From contig JAXLXW010000002.1 in assembly GCA_046327755.1 (NCBI GenBank), positions 186,001 to 250,000 on the forward strand: a DNA stretch of 64,000 nucleotides, read 5' to 3'. The position numbers and the translations under genes were made by a program. The notes below the pieces were generated by a model. It was given only the letters and a program-made list of their open reading frames with translations, ran no database searches and had not been told where the DNA came from. This DNA comes from SCN-70-22 sp046327755 (GTDB taxonomy: Bacteria > Gemmatimonadota > Gemmatimonadetes > Gemmatimonadales > Gemmatimonadaceae). Below, one piece after another: positions 37,397-44,566 of this stretch. The stretch's first letter is position 1; each line of letters opens with the position of its first letter.

Positions 37397-38361
37397 GAGA
37401 GTATCTCCTGGTCTGGTGTGGATCACCGGTCCGATCCCCCGGTGGATCGGTCGGCAGCAACCGGCGCATTCGCATCCGGCTGGTCCTTCGCGCCTAACAG
37501 CGGCGCTATGTCGAAAACACCAACGGCAGCATTCGTATACTTGTGCAACCTTCGAACTGACGACTTGACAATGCAACTGGTTTCAAGTCGCGCGCAATCT
37601 ACATCACATCACCCGCACTCGTAAAGCAGAGAGTGAGGTTTTCAACATGGCGTACATCAACAACGCGCAGCGAGTTGGAGTCATCGCGCTCTGTCGACGT
37701 CATGGCTTCATCGTTCGATGCGCGACGCACGCGCAACCGGCGCGCAACGCGCACTGACGATCGTGGAGAGAGAGGTCGCATCGCGATGGTCGCGCGACGA
37801 GCATCGATCGGCGCGCGGCGCAGATGCGCGACATTGGCCGAGGCGGCGGTGGTACTCGTTGGGGAGGCCAACGGCCCCCGGGCGAGTGCACGGGTCAACG
37901 ACGTGACCGGACTCGGCGAGGTTGCCAGGAGCGTTGCGTTGTGGAGGCACTCGATTCGTGATGGTACCACGCCTTCTCCTCGCGCACACGCGATAGGTGC
38001 TTGACGCGAATATATGAATGCCCTTCGCATCGCGCAATATCGAGCGCATGCCTGGCTCGATCGGCATCCCGTGCGTCACGCCGCTTGATGCCTAACGAGT
38101 GCCCCGATCAACGCCCAGTGCTGCGGACGACCGTCGCTCACCTCCGCACGACGACGGTCGGCGGAGGCGTGAGGGAGCGCGCCCTGCCGAACGTTCCACG
38201 GGGAGCTTCCGCTCAATGAAATGCTCGACGTGGCACCCCGGGGCACCGCCTCGGCGTGCTATCTCGCACGCGCGTCGTGCGTCGTACAAGGGGAGCGATC
38301 ATGGCGCGCGACGCCCCTCACTCGACATCCCGAGCGCGCGCCCCCACGGTAGGTCTCGCTG
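37397..38361. other. Gene-poor stretch
   Basis: 965 bp with lower GC than its surroundings and no convincing gene apart from one possible 36-aa frame. It holds a perfect inverted repeat CGACTTGA/TCAAGTCG (37561-37568 and 37583-37590), upstream of the 26-aa gene on the minus strand and of the 36-aa frame on the plus strand, and two GCCTAA hexamers (37492, 38090). Confidence 0.5.
37647..37757 (+). CDS. Possible 36-aa basic peptide
   Basis: ATG 37647 opens MAYINNAQRVGVIALCRRHG and stops at 37757. GAGTGAGG about 9 nt upstream could be a weak RBS, and an inverted repeat lies 57 bp upstream. Arg/His-rich, no family recognised. It could be chance. Confidence 0.25.
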   Translation: MAYINNAQRVGVIALCRRHGFIVRCATHAQPARNAH

Positions 38362-38865
38362 ATGCGCACTCTCCTTCGATCGACACTCGCCGCGCTGGCA
38401 CTCTGCGCGGGCAGCGCAGCGTGCGGCACCATCCTCGACCTGTCTCCGGCATCGTCGCAGAGCGTCCTCGGTACTGAAGCCATGCGGCTGCAGCTGTCGA
38501 AGACGACGGTGAACGAGGGCGATGTGCTTCCGCTCACCGTGACACTCACCAACACCACCTCCGCGGCGGTCACGTACCAGGGCAACACCTGCCCATTCAA
38601 CGTGTTCGAGGTCCAGGACGCGGCCGGCGAGCGCATCGATCCGAGGATCGAGCTGATCCTGTGCGCGGCGTACAGCCAGCCGGTGCAACTCGCCCCCGGT
38701 GCATCGACCACGTGGTCGCTCGAGTGGATCGCGGCGCGCTATGCCCCGTCGCGCGCAAGTCGTCCCCCCGGGACGCAGACGGTCCGGCTTCGCGCGCGCT
38801 ACTGGATCGGGAAGCAACTGGTCGCGAGCGAGTGGCAGAGCGTGGCGGTGAAGCAGGCGCCGTGA
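38362..38865 (+). CDS. Lipoprotein with BsuPI-like beta domain
   Basis: A 167-aa protein. The signal peptide ends in lipobox GSAAC (about residue 21). An immunoglobulin-like stretch follows (LQLSKTTVNEGDVLPLTVTL, then FNVFEVQDAAGERI and a C-terminal strand pair VRLRARYWIG). This resembles the BsuPI (intracellular proteinase inhibitor) domain found in many lipoproteins of unknown role. It is probably anchored in the outer or inner membrane facing the periplasm. The stop is 97 bp before the SDR gene. Confidence 0.65.
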   Translation: MRTLLRSTLAALALCAGSAACGTILDLSPASSQSVLGTEAMRLQLSKTTVNEGDVLPLTVTLTNTTSAAVTYQGNTCPFNVFEVQDAAGERIDPRIELILCAAYSQPVQLAPGASTTWSLEWIAARYAPSRASRPPGTQTVRLRARYWIGKQLVASEWQSVAVKQAP

Positions 38866-38962
38866 CGCCCCGCAACGCCCCGCAATGCCCCGCAGCGCGC
38901 GGTACGGCGCTGCATGCGAGGCGAACTGGCAGCGATCGGCGCGACGATGCATTCTTCCGCGC

Positions 38963-39754
38963 ATGGACCTCGGACTCAAACACAAGGTTGCCCTCGTCAC
39001 CGGGGCATCGAGCGGACTCGGCCTCGCCATCGCGAATGAGCTGAGCCAGGAAGGGGCGAGTGTGGTGATGGTCGCTCGCCGGAAGGACGAACTCGACAAG
39101 CAGGCGGCGGCGATCGCCGGTCGCACCTACGGGAAGATCCACACGATCGGTGCCGACGTGAGCAACCCCGCGGCCCCCGCGCGCATCGTCGCGGAGGTGA
39201 CGGAGAAGCTCGGCCCGGTCGACATCCTCGTGGCCAACGCCGGCGGTCCCCCCTCGACGCTCTTCGAGTCGACGAGCGAGGAGCAGTACCAGGCAGCGCT
39301 CAACATGAACCTGATGGCGTCGATCCGCCTCGCGCACGCGGTGGTGCCGGGGATGCGCGCGCGTCGTTGGGGGCGCGTCCTCTTCCTGACGTCGATGGCG
39401 GCGAAGATGCCGATCCAGGGGTTGCTGCTGTCGAACACCGCCCGCGCCGGCTTGTTAGGGTTCGCGAAGACGCTGGCAAACGAAGTGGCGAAGGACGGCG
39501 TCCTGGTGAACACGGTCATGCCCGGCCACTTCGACACCGCGCGCGCGATCGAGCTGGCGCAGATGCGCGCAACGCGCGAACAGCGACCCCTCGAGGAGGT
39601 CCTGGCGGCGCGTCAGGGTGGGATCCCGATGGGACGATCCGGCGATCCGAAGGAGTTCGCCGCGGTGGTGGCCTTCCTGGCTAGCGAGCGCGCCTCGTTC
39701 GTGACGGGGACGGCGATCCAGGTGGACGGAGGGCAGATCTCATCGCTCGTCTGA
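38963..39754 (+). CDS. SDR-family oxidoreductase lacking the Tyr-Lys catalytic pair
   Basis: A 263-aa Rossmann protein with the NAD(P) motif TGASSGLG, ANAGGPP after strand 4 and a C-terminal VTGTAIQVDGGQISSLV typical of short-chain dehydrogenases. Catalytic Ser144 is present, but the expected Tyr at +13 is Ser157 and the expected Lys is Arg161 (LSNTARAG). A known SDR subgroup shares this, so it may bind cofactor without normal catalysis, or use another mechanism. Start at ATG 38963. It ends at a 32-bp dispersed element. Confidence 0.82.
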   Translation: MDLGLKHKVALVTGASSGLGLAIANELSQEGASVVMVARRKDELDKQAAAIAGRTYGKIHTIGADVSNPAAPARIVAEVTEKLGPVDILVANAGGPPSTLFESTSEEQYQAALNMNLMASIRLAHAVVPGMRARRWGRVLFLTSMAAKMPIQGLLLSNTARAGLLGFAKTLANEVAKDGVLVNTVMPGHFDTARAIELAQMRATREQRPLEEVLAARQGGIPMGRSGDPKEFAAVVAFLASERASFVTGTAIQVDGGQISSLV

Positions 39755-39786
39755 GAAGACGGGAGGACGAGAAGACGAGAAGACGA
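39755..39786. repeat. 32-bp dispersed element, copy 4 (GA orientation)
   Basis: Four units GAAGACGG, GAGGACGA, GAAGACGA, GAAGACGA begin directly after the SDR stop codon. With copy 5 it forms an inverted pair 85 bp apart. Confidence 0.87.
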
Positions 39787-39871
39787 GGAACTACCGCTTG
39801 CTGGGGCTGGTGATGGGGAGTTCATTTTCCATCGGGCGCGCCGGTCTTCCGCCCCGAGCGACGATCTGCTC

Positions 39872-39903
39872 TCGTCTTCTCGTCCTCTCGTCTTCTCGTC
39901 TTC
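39872..39903. repeat. 32-bp dispersed element, copy 5 (CT orientation)
   Basis: Four units TCGTCTTC, TCGTCCTC, TCGTCTTC, TCGTCTTC end 7 bp before the tdh GTG start. Inverted relative to copy 4; a transcript through both could fold into a hairpin of about 32 bp. Confidence 0.87.
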
Positions 39904-39910
39904 TGTCCCT

Positions 39911-40939
39911 GTGAAAGCTCTCGTAAAAGCCACGTCCGGCCCAGGCTTCACGCTCAAGGACGTCCCCGTCCCGACCATTCGCGACGACGAAGTCCTCATC
40001 AAGGTCCGGCGCGCCGGTGTGTGCGGGACCGACGTGCATATCTACGAATGGGATGACTGGGCGAGCAATCGCTGCAAGCCGCCCTTCACCGTCGGCCATG
40101 AGTTCGCCGGCGACGTGGTGCAGGTGGGGTCGCTGGTGCGCGACGTCGCGGTCGGCGACCGCGTGACCGCCGAGGGACACATCGTGTGCGGGCGATGTCA
40201 CCTGTGCCGCACCGGCAATTCGCACGTGTGCCCGAACACGAAAATCATCGGGGTCGATCGCGACGGCTGCTTCGCCGAGTACATCGCGATGCCGGCGACC
40301 AACGTGTGGCACCTCGATGCGAGCATTCCCTACGAGATCGGCGGAATCCACGACCCGATGGGGAACGCCTTCCACACGGCGCTGCACGGCACCGAGATCC
40401 CCGGCGCGACGGTGCTCGTCACCGGGTGCGGACCTATCGGGATCTTCGCGGTGGGGATCTGTGCGGCGGCGGGAGCTTCGCGCGTGATCGCGAGCGACGT
40501 GAACCCCCGCCGACTCGAACTGGCGCGCTCCATGGGGGCGCACGACGCCGTGCATCCGTCGGAGGTGCAAGAGGCGGTGAAGCGCGCGACCGACGGACTA
40601 GGCGTCGACGTCGTGCTCGAGATGAGCGGCGTTCCTGCGGCGATCCACCAGGCCTTCAAGGAAGTGCGCCTCGGCGGCCGCGTGCAGATGCTCGGGATTC
40701 CCGCGCGGCCGATGGAGGTGAACTTCGCGACGGAAATCATCTTCAAGGGGATCACCGTGTACGGCGTGATCGGACGCCGCATGTACGACACCTGGATCCA
40801 GATGTCCCAGTTCCTGCGCTCGGGGAAGTTCGACCCGACGCCCGTGATCACGCACCGCTTCCCGCTCGAGGGCTTTGACGAGGCGATCCACGCCATCAAG
40901 GCAGGCGATGCGGGGAAGGTCGTCTTCGAGGTGAGCTGA
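39911..40939 (+). CDS. tdh: L-threonine 3-dehydrogenase
   Basis: A 342-aa zinc MDR-family enzyme that oxidises L-threonine to 2-amino-3-oxobutyrate with NAD. The catalytic zinc site includes Cys38 in GVCGTDVHIYEWDDW and HEFAG. The structural zinc Cys cluster is CGRCHLCRTGNSHVC. The nucleotide-binding GCGPIGIFAVGIC motif is present. The length equals E. coli Tdh. GTG start at 39911. It is followed by kbl, the next enzyme of the pathway. Confidence 0.95.
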   Translation: MKALVKATSGPGFTLKDVPVPTIRDDEVLIKVRRAGVCGTDVHIYEWDDWASNRCKPPFTVGHEFAGDVVQVGSLVRDVAVGDRVTAEGHIVCGRCHLCRTGNSHVCPNTKIIGVDRDGCFAEYIAMPATNVWHLDASIPYEIGGIHDPMGNAFHTALHGTEIPGATVLVTGCGPIGIFAVGICAAAGASRVIASDVNPRRLELARSMGAHDAVHPSEVQEAVKRATDGLGVDVVLEMSGVPAAIHQAFKEVRLGGRVQMLGIPARPMEVNFATEIIFKGITVYGVIGRRMYDTWIQMSQFLRSGKFDPTPVITHRFPLEGFDEAIHAIKAGDAGKVVFEVS

Positions 40940-40947
40940 TGCTTAGA

Positions 40948-40979
40948 GAAGACCAGAGGACGAGAGGACGAGAAGACGA
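40948..40979. repeat. 32-bp dispersed element, copy 6 (GA orientation)
   Basis: Four units GAAGACCA, GAGGACGA, GAGGACGA, GAAGACGA end 2 bp before the kbl ATG. In this orientation its purine-rich units might serve as a ribosome binding site. Confidence 0.88.
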
Positions 40980-40981
40980 GA

Positions 40982-42184
40982 ATGGGTAACGCGAAATTCA
41001 CGGGCGACCTTCAGGCGCGGATCGAGCAGCTCAAGGTCGACAAGGTCTACAAGCGCCTCAACTACCTCGACTCGCCGCAGTCGGCGTGGGTGGAGATGGA
41101 GGGGCGCGGGAAGATCCTGATCCTCTCCTCCAACAACTACCTCGGGCTGTGCGACGAGCCGAGCGTGGTGCAGGCGGGGATCGACGGTCTCAAGAAGTAC
41201 GGCGCGGGAACGGGGAGCGTGCGCTTCATCTGCGGGACGTTCACGGTGCATCGTGAACTCGAGCAGGCGCTCGCCCGCTTCGTGGGGACCGAGGCGTCGA
41301 TGTCGTTCGTCTCGGCGTGGAACGCCAACGAGGGGCTCACGGCGACGGTGGTGGAGGAAGGCGACTTCGTCATCTCGGACGAACTGAACCACGCTTCCAT
41401 CATCGACTCGATCCGGCTCGCGAAGGCGATCACCAAGTGCACGACGGCCGTCTACAAGCACTCCAACATGGATGACCTGGTCGCCAAGCTCGAGGCGAAC
41501 AAGGGGGCCAAGCGGCGGCTGATCTGGACCGACGGCGTCTTCTCGATGGAGGGGAGCATCGCGAAGCTCCCCGAGATCCTGCAGGTGGCACGCGACCATG
41601 ACGCGATCGTCATCATGGACGACTCGCACGCCACCGGGGTGCTCGGCACCAACGGGCGCGGGACGGCGGAGCACTTCGGCGTGCTGGGCGAGGTGGACGT
41701 GATCACCTCCACGTTAGGCAAGGCGGTCGGTGGCGCGGCGGGGGGCTTCGTGGCCGGTTCGGCGGCGTTGTGCGACATGCTCACGCAGCGTTCGCGCCCG
41801 CAGCTGTTCTCGAATGCCCTTCCCCCGACCGTCGCGGCGAGCGCGCTGCAGGCGGTGCGCGTGATCGAGGCGCAGCCCGAGCGCGTGCAGCGACTGCGCG
41901 ACAACGCGCGCTACTTCCGAGAGCAGATCGTCGAGGCGGGGTTCAAGCCGCTGGCCGGCGAGACGCCGATCGTCCCGATCATCATTGGCGAGACGGCGGC
42001 GGCGATCCAGATGAGCGAGATGATGCTGGCCGAGGGGGTGTTCGTGACGGGGTTCGGCTTCCCGGTGGTGCCTCACGGGACGGCGCGCGTGCGGTGCCAG
42101 ATCTCGGCGGCGCATTCGCGCGAGGACATCGACTTCGCGGTGACCGCGTTCAAGAAGGTGGGGGGGAAGCTGGGGCTCGTCTGA
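40982..42184 (+). CDS. kbl: Glycine C-acetyltransferase (2-amino-3-ketobutyrate CoA ligase)
   Basis: A 400-aa PLP enzyme that splits 2-amino-3-oxobutyrate with CoA to glycine and acetyl-CoA. The alpha-oxoamine synthase family landmarks are NNYLGLCDEP, DELNHASIIDSIRL, MDDSHATGVLGTNGRG and the PLP-lysine K247 in STLGKAVGGAAGG. It directly follows tdh with only a 32-bp element between, so the pair forms the threonine-to-glycine route. Confidence 0.95.
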   Translation: MGNAKFTGDLQARIEQLKVDKVYKRLNYLDSPQSAWVEMEGRGKILILSSNNYLGLCDEPSVVQAGIDGLKKYGAGTGSVRFICGTFTVHRELEQALARFVGTEASMSFVSAWNANEGLTATVVEEGDFVISDELNHASIIDSIRLAKAITKCTTAVYKHSNMDDLVAKLEANKGAKRRLIWTDGVFSMEGSIAKLPEILQVARDHDAIVIMDDSHATGVLGTNGRGTAEHFGVLGEVDVITSTLGKAVGGAAGGFVAGSAALCDMLTQRSRPQLFSNALPPTVAASALQAVRVIEAQPERVQRLRDNARYFREQIVEAGFKPLAGETPIVPIIIGETAAAIQMSEMMLAEGVFVTGFGFPVVPHGTARVRCQISAAHSREDIDFAVTAFKKVGGKLGLV

Positions 42185-42240
42185 GCTGGGGCTGGGAAGA
42201 TCGGGCTCACGCGAAGCCGCGAAGACGCAAAGAAGACGGA

Positions 42241-42274
42241 GAGAGGGAGTCGCCTGCGCAGGTGACTCCCTCTC
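42241..42274. terminator. Bidirectional terminator after kbl
   Basis: GAGAGGGAGTC...GACTCCCTCTC with an inner CCT/AGG stem and GCGC loop gives about 15 pairs with one G-T. It lies between kbl and the convergent gene that ends at 42276. Just upstream, 42210-42235, is a GCGAAG-rich stretch of a type often seen dispersed in high-GC genomes. Confidence 0.85.
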
Positions 42275-42275
42275 G

Positions 42276-43322
42276 TCATTGCGGCTCCTGCTTTCGCAGG
42301 GCGTCGAGTTGCCGGGTGATCCGGCGCGGGAGGAGGAGGTCGTCGGCGATGGCGGCGATCTCCTCGGCTTCCTTCCACGCGTCTGCGAGGGCGGTGAGCT
42401 CCCCTTCCATGGCGGCGCGCTCGGTTTCTTCGTGGAGAGCCATCTCGAGGGCGATCCTCTGGACGGCTGACTGACTCCCGAGCGAACTGGCGTCGACGCG
42501 GCCCCTGATGTGGGAGAAATAGCGCTCCTCGCGACCCACTCGCTTCACGTAGTCGAGGATGAACGCATCGGCGGAGCGCGCGGCGGTCAGCTGCTCCACG
42601 GCATCATCGACGGTCTTCCCGCTCCCTCCTTCCTGGTTGGCGTGCGCGAGAAGCCGACCGAGCGTGCGACGCGCGACATCGCCGTCGAGCACGGTGGCGC
42701 CACGACGATGCTCGAGCCGGAGTCGCCAGTGCTCACCGCCTTCTGCGAGGAGAAGATGCGCGCCAAGTGCGTGACGCCCGCGCAGCAGCACCCTCCGCCC
42801 ACTCTCGTCGTTGATGCGCGCGACCGGACGCCACGAGAATCGGTAGGCACGCCAGACATTGATGAGATGCGCCGAGTACGCGAGCCCCGGAATCGACGCG
42901 TACACGGCGGGATTGAGGTCGCGGAGGATGAGTTGCAGGCTTCCGACGGCGACGATGCCTCCCGCGAGGATGAGCAGGGATCGACGTTGCCGCCGCCTGA
43001 ACTCCTGCCCATACCGCCAGGCCGCGAACTCGGGACGTTGCGGCTGGCCGATGCGGACGAGTTCGAGCCCTTCCCTCACCCGGGCCAGTCCGATCTGGTC
43101 GGTCGAGGCTCGCAGTCGCGTGTCGCGGAAGAGGCGCTCGCACGTCTCGATCGCCTCCCAGCGTTCCTCGAGGGGGGTGAGGTTCCAGCGGGCGCACGCC
43201 GGACAGACCGCCCACAGACGCCCGCGCGCCGCGTCGAAGGCGAGGCGCCGCCCGACGGGGAAGTGCTCGACGACCTCGTTTCGCCCCAGCGACGCGTTGC
43301 AGTAGAGGCAGGTGGAGTACAT
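42276..43322 (-). CDS. Zinc-ribbon membrane protein of unknown function
   Basis: A 348-aa protein. The N-terminus carries CLYC (residues 5-8) and CPAC about 35 residues later, likely a zinc ribbon. Two hydrophobic segments lie in the middle (LLILAGGIVAVGSLQLIL and ASIPGLAYSAHLINVW). The C-terminal half is helical and charged, with EMALHEETERAAMEGEL. No known family recognised. ATG 43322 was chosen because it starts directly at the zinc motif; the frame continues upstream without domain character. It converges with kbl. Confidence 0.65.
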   Translation of the reverse strand: MYSTCLYCNASLGRNEVVEHFPVGRRLAFDAARGRLWAVCPACARWNLTPLEERWEAIETCERLFRDTRLRASTDQIGLARVREGLELVRIGQPQRPEFAAWRYGQEFRRRQRRSLLILAGGIVAVGSLQLILRDLNPAVYASIPGLAYSAHLINVWRAYRFSWRPVARINDESGRRVLLRGRHALGAHLLLAEGGEHWRLRLEHRRGATVLDGDVARRTLGRLLAHANQEGGSGKTVDDAVEQLTAARSADAFILDYVKRVGREERYFSHIRGRVDASSLGSQSAVQRIALEMALHEETERAAMEGELTALADAWKEAEEIAAIADDLLLPRRITRQLDALRKQEPQ

Positions 43323-43694
43323 GGACGGCGCCTTGGGGGTGAGAACGGCAGCACGGTATGCAGGGGGCGAATCGCCCTCAAGCCCGTCCGCTCGTTGCAG
43401 CGGTGCGGAATTCCCCGACCGCGACACCTCGGCGGCGTGCCGCACATCACCAACGGGGGCATCATCATGACGGGACGTGACTTCGGCGTGACCAGCGTGG
43501 CGTCGTCCTCGTCCCTGACATGAGTTGCGGGACGCGCAAGGCGGCAGTCTGCCCGCGCGCCTCGGTGTCGGTGCAGGATGCGAGGCATCCGAGCATCGCA
43601 CGACCCGTTCACGCTGTCGTTCAATGCGTTGCCCGCCGGAGGGTCGCCCGGGTAGCGCTGCCTATCACTCCGCGCGTTTCCCGAGGCTCTGCGT
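43323..43694. other. Divergent gap
   Basis: 372 bp between divergent genes. It must hold promoters for both, but I see no clear -10/-35 pair and no small gene. Confidence 0.4.
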
Positions 43695-44369
43695 ATGCGC
43701 ATCGTTCGCACGTTCCGTCTGGCCCTCGCGGCCGCCGCCGTCGTTCCCATGATCGCCGGTGCGCAGGCCAGCTCGAAGTCGCCGCGCGACTTCGACAACT
43801 CGTGGTTCTGGGGGATCAAGGGCGGTTCGACCATGATCACGACCGGCGCCTCGGGCAACGAGAAGGTGAGCGCCCCGACGGTCGGCGGTGAGTGGCTGAT
43901 CACGCGCAAGCGGATCGCCGTGTCGATCGGCATCGACCAGGCGTTCTTCGACAACACCGCCGCCGTGTATGACCCGACCGCTGCCGGCTCGGCGCGCGCC
44001 GTCAACATCGGCGACCTGCGCAGCTACAGCGCCGGGGTGTACTTCTTCCCGCTCAAGTACGGCAATCTTCGCCCGTACGCGGGGCTCGGGCTCTCCATCA
44101 ACGTGATCCAGAACGCGGATCCGCAGGGGACGTACACGAGCACCGATGCGCAGGAAGCGGTGCTGGCCGAGGTGGACGACCAGAGCAGCCGCGTGTCGGC
44201 GCGCTTCACGCTGGGGGCGCAGTACCAGCTGCAACGCGTGGCGCTCTTCGCCCAGGCCGCGACGCTCCCGACGCGCAACAACTTCCTGATCAACGGCGCG
44301 GCGAACACCTTCGTCCTCGAGGCGGGCCTTCGCTTCAACCTGCTGAGTGCGATCGAGAAGCTCCCCTGA
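43695..44369 (+). CDS. Outer-membrane beta-barrel protein
   Basis: A 224-aa protein with a signal peptide ending AGAQA near residue 25. Alternating hydrophobic strands follow (WFWGIKGGSTMIT, YSAGVYFFPLKYGNLRPYAG), and the terminal strand is FVLEAGLRFNLL. The pattern fits an 8-stranded OmpX/OmpW-like barrel. Substrate or role unknown. ATG 43695. A hairpin lies after its stop. Confidence 0.7.
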   Translation: MRIVRTFRLALAAAAVVPMIAGAQASSKSPRDFDNSWFWGIKGGSTMITTGASGNEKVSAPTVGGEWLITRKRIAVSIGIDQAFFDNTAAVYDPTAAGSARAVNIGDLRSYSAGVYFFPLKYGNLRPYAGLGLSINVIQNADPQGTYTSTDAQEAVLAEVDDQSSRVSARFTLGAQYQLQRVALFAQAATLPTRNNFLINGAANTFVLEAGLRFNLLSAIEKLP

Positions 44370-44391
44370 ACCACGGTGGGTGCTGGGCGAA

Positions 44392-44426
44392 CGCGGGAGC
44401 TGGTCCCCCTGGGATCGGCTCCCGCG
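44392..44426 (+). terminator. Stem-loop after the barrel gene
   Basis: A perfect 9-bp inverted repeat, CGCGGGAGC with GCTCCCGCG, has a 17-nt loop that itself can pair (CCCC/GGG). It starts 22 bp after the stop. Confidence 0.6.
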
Positions 44427-44566
44427 CCACGTTTGGGAAGCGAAAGTTCAGGGAATTCCAATCTCCCTAACGACACCGAGCGCGGGCGCGTGCACCCGAC
44501 GACCCTTGGCGCCCCCCTCGCCGGTTGCGCACACCATCGGGTCCGGATAAGCTGGACCGTAGCGTG

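Noticed and set aside
37633..38004. 123-aa frame in the gene-poor stretch
   Set aside because: Arg/Ala/Thr-rich random composition, no RBS and no domain; likely chance in GC-rich DNA.
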